Assembly: GCA_002394525.1 (NCBI GenBank)
Contig: DGUF01000087.1
Location: forward strand, 1,583 to 9,209
Length of the DNA stretch: 7,627 bases
From: Lachnospiraceae bacterium UBA4317
Lineage (GTDB): Bacteria > Bacillota_A > Clostridia > Lachnospirales > Lachnospiraceae
Reading direction: 5' to 3'
Shown: positions 6,491-7,627 of the stretch, one piece after another
Numbering within the stretch: the first letter of the stretch is position 1
How the letters are laid out: the number at the start of each line of letters is the position of its first letter
Notes under the pieces: model-generated
The model's input: only the letters and a program-made list of their open reading frames with translations
Told to the model about the DNA's origin: nothing
Databases searched by the model: none
Position numbers and translations under genes: made by a program

Positions 6491-6509
6491 CGCTTCCTGT
6501 ATTATTCTG

Positions 6510-7178
6510 TCAGGCTCTGTTTCTGTAGCGGTTTCTTCTGCTGGCAGGATGGTTCTCATACATGGACTCCAGCAGGTCGTCGGGGATGTTGCTGACCTCG
6601 CCGATGCTCTGTGCCAGGTGGTAGATCTTGAGGACCTCCTCAGCGGCCTCGACCAGCTTGCAGGCATCCTCGAGGGTCTTGCCGACGGATACACATCCGT
6701 GGTTGGCCAGGAGGATCAGGTCGTGCTCCTTCATGGCCTCTTCGATGCCGTCCGCGATGTGGATCGTGCCGGGCTCGCCGTAAGGCAGGCAGGGGATCTT
6801 CTCGAACAGGAGAGAGAAGGTCGTGGAGCACTTGATCTCGATGTCCCTGTTGCAGAAGGCGTAAGCGGTGAGGTAGGGCGCGTGGATGTGGGCCACCGCG
6901 TTGCAGTCGGGCCTGGCCTTGAGGGCCGCCACATGGAGCAGGTACTCACTGGACCGCTTGCCGCTGCCTTCCACCTGGTTCTCATTCTCGTCCAGGACCG
7001 CGACCAGGTCTTCATTGATGAAGCTCTTGCGGAGTCCCGAAGGAGTGATGTAGAGGCGGCCGGTCTCCCGGTCCATCACGGAGATGTTGCCCTCGGTCGT
7101 GTTGACCAGGCCCTTCTCATCCAGGAGCTTCGCGTATTTGACGACTTCCTTTTTCAGTTCGTTGACTTTGTTTGCCAT
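6510..7178 (-). CDS. Class II aldolase of the FucA/AraD family (L-fuculose-phosphate aldolase-like)
   Basis: 222 residues, normal for the family (about 210-230). Visible motifs: T-E-G-N-I-S (28-33) and T-P-S-G (45-48), which bind the substrate phosphate; Glu78 in S-S-E-Y, the likely catalytic acid/base; zinc ligands His97 and His99 in H-I-H-A, and His160 in A-N-H-G. The family splits ketose 1-phosphates into DHAP and an aldehyde, or epimerises pentulose 5-phosphates. The start is the ATG at 7178, with AAGGGGG eight bases upstream. As first gene of the block, next to an alditol-phosphate dehydrogenase, the aldolase role fits best. The last dozen residues (R-R-N-R-Y-R-N-R-A) are a basic low-complexity tail encoded by an internal 12-bp repeat that merges into the spacer repeats; it may be a recent extension. 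Substrate unproven. Confidence 0.9.
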   Translation of the reverse strand: MANKVNELKKEVVKYAKLLDEKGLVNTTEGNISVMDRETGRLYITPSGLRKSFINEDLVAVLDENENQVEGSGKRSSEYLLHVAALKARPDCNAVAHIHAPYLTAYAFCNRDIEIKCSTTFSLLFEKIPCLPYGEPGTIHIADGIEEAMKEHDLILLANHGCVSVGKTLEDACKLVEAAEEVLKIYHLAQSIGEVSNIPDDLLESMYENHPASRRNRYRNRA

Positions 7179-7198
7179 TTCATTTACCCCCTTTTCGG

Positions 7199-7227
7199 AT
7201 TATATTTATCGACTCGTACTGAATTTC
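7199..7227 (-). promoter_or_regulatory. Candidate activator-dependent promoter of the PTS operon
   Basis: A perfect TATAAT (minus strand, 7199-7204) lies 20 bases before the aldolase ATG. At 17-bp spacing the -35 position reads GAAATT, a poor match. The predicted start (about 7191-7192) leaves a leader of only about 13 bases containing the GGGGG ribosome site. A good -10 with a poor -35 below a dyad is what a PRD activator of the MtlR type would need. A perfect -10 hexamer can also occur by chance in this AT-rich stretch. Confidence 0.35.
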
Positions 7228-7229
7228 TT

Positions 7230-7278
7230 TTGTCTGTGTTTTCCTGTTTGCTTTTGACAATATCAGGATAATTCACAG
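7230..7278. promoter_or_regulatory. Candidate operator with nested dyad symmetry
   Basis: TTGTC (7230-7234) and GACAA (7256-7260) form an inverted repeat with 21 bases between. A second, overlapping dyad pairs CTGTG plus TTCCTG (7234-7246) with CAGGA plus CACAG (7264-7278). Relative to the predicted start these lie at about -39 to -87, a suitable place for an activator. MtlR-type regulators are known to bind long dyads next to the -35; that this one does so here is inference. Confidence 0.3.
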
Positions 7279-7315
7279 GCATTTTTCTCTCAATACAAGT
7301 GTTTTTCCGACAAAA

Positions 7316-7342
7316 GGAAATTATATTTACCATTTCCGGAAA
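7316..7342. promoter_or_regulatory. Palindrome cluster upstream of the operon
   Basis: GGAAAT (7316-7321) and ATTTCC (7332-7337) form an inverted repeat with a 10-base spacer. The right arm is also part of the perfect 10-bp palindrome TTTCCGGAAA (7333-7342). TTCCG further recurs at 7305 and 7348. This could be a binding site for the operon regulator or a global one. It is about 130 bases upstream of the predicted start, far for a simple activator site. No matching family consensus is recognised. Confidence 0.3.
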
Positions 7343-7380
7343 AATACTTCCGAGCCCGGGGAGGATTTTTTACAAGCAAA

Positions 7381-7415
7381 TAAAAACAGGAGCCGCAGCC
7401 TGGCTCCTGTTTTTA
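7381..7415. terminator. Strong two-way intrinsic terminator
   Basis: A perfect 14-bp stem: 7381-7394 (TAAAAACAGGAGCC) pairs with 7402-7415, 7-base loop. The GC part is seven pairs with one internal A-T, and the flanking A5/T5 run gives a U-tail in both directions. It separates the operon promoter region from whatever lies to the right, most likely ending a minus-strand gene that starts beyond the window. Confidence 0.85.
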
Positions 7416-7627
7416 CATCGTTATGCGAAAAAAATGAAATACTTGCTATCTGTCCGTTACATTTCTGTCATCCCTGTCTGCACTACTGAATTACGTCGTC
7501 AGATCTCCTGCCTGAGGATAAACTCTCTGAACCTTGGCAACGTGAAAGACAGCCATCCATAGTCAGGTGACTGATTGATCCCCTTCTTTGTCAGTCTCTT
7601 TCTGTATAGTAAAGAAAAATATTAATA
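7416..7627 (-). other. No convincing gene; short start-less frame on the minus strand
   Basis: A minus-strand frame is open from 7621 to a TGA at 7499 (40 codons), bounded by an in-frame TAA at 7622. It has no ATG or GTG; its end reads W-L-S-F-T-L-P-R-F-R-E-F-I and I do not recognise it. It could be the remnant of a gene end or chance. The plus-strand frame at 7299-7562 runs straight through the terminator and palindromes and is not credible. The edge at 7600-7627 is strongly AT-rich. Nothing else is supported here. Confidence 0.3.

Noticed and set aside
7381..7415. Terminator as a BglG/LicT-type antitermination target for the operon
   Set aside because: It lies upstream of the predicted promoter, and the regulator has DNA-binding HTHs rather than an RNA-binding CAT domain.

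Overview
The window looks like part of a chromosome of an anaerobic Firmicute, probably Clostridia of a Lachnospiraceae-like type. The genes are GC-rich, the spacers are AT-rich, nearly every gene has a strong purine-rich Shine-Dalgarno site, and a Gat-type PTS is paired with a PRD-domain regulator. No species can be named from the sequence alone.

Layout: bases 1-393 (+) are the 3' end of a sigma-54-dependent activator. It faces a six-gene block that fills the rest of the window on the minus strand. In transcription order (right to left) the block is: class II aldolase of the FucA/AraD family (7178-6510), zinc-dependent alditol-phosphate dehydrogenase (6357-5284), PTS EIIB (5199-4903), EIIC (4620-3358), EIIA (3167-2721), and a MtlR/LicR-type PRD activator (2478-445). 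Bases 7179-7627 hold no convincing gene. They contain a likely activator-dependent promoter with dyad symmetry, a palindrome cluster, a strong two-way terminator, and a short start-less reading frame.

How the genes fit together: the EIIA/EIIB/EIIC proteins would import and phosphorylate a sugar alcohol, the dehydrogenase would oxidise the alditol phosphate to a ketose phosphate, and the aldolase would split it into DHAP plus a short aldehyde. No sugar kinase lies within the block, unlike the classical galactitol route through tagatose 1,6-bisphosphate. This favours a ketose-1-phosphate intermediate. The regulator carries EIIB-like and EIIA-like domains, so PTS phosphorylation probably tells it whether substrate is being transported.

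The most unusual feature lies between the genes. The spacers are long for an operon (152, 84, 282, 190 and 242 bp), and four of the five hold short direct repeats, each with a different unit: 4 x 17 bp, 2 x 44/45 bp, a 23-bp pair plus about five T-rich units, and about 7 x 15 bp. Two repeat sets are clear copies of the 3' end of the gene just upstream, stop codon included (EIIB and EIIC). Two more resemble the end of the preceding gene more weakly (aldolase and EIIA). Two spacers also contain hairpin-plus-T-run structures that face against the operon.
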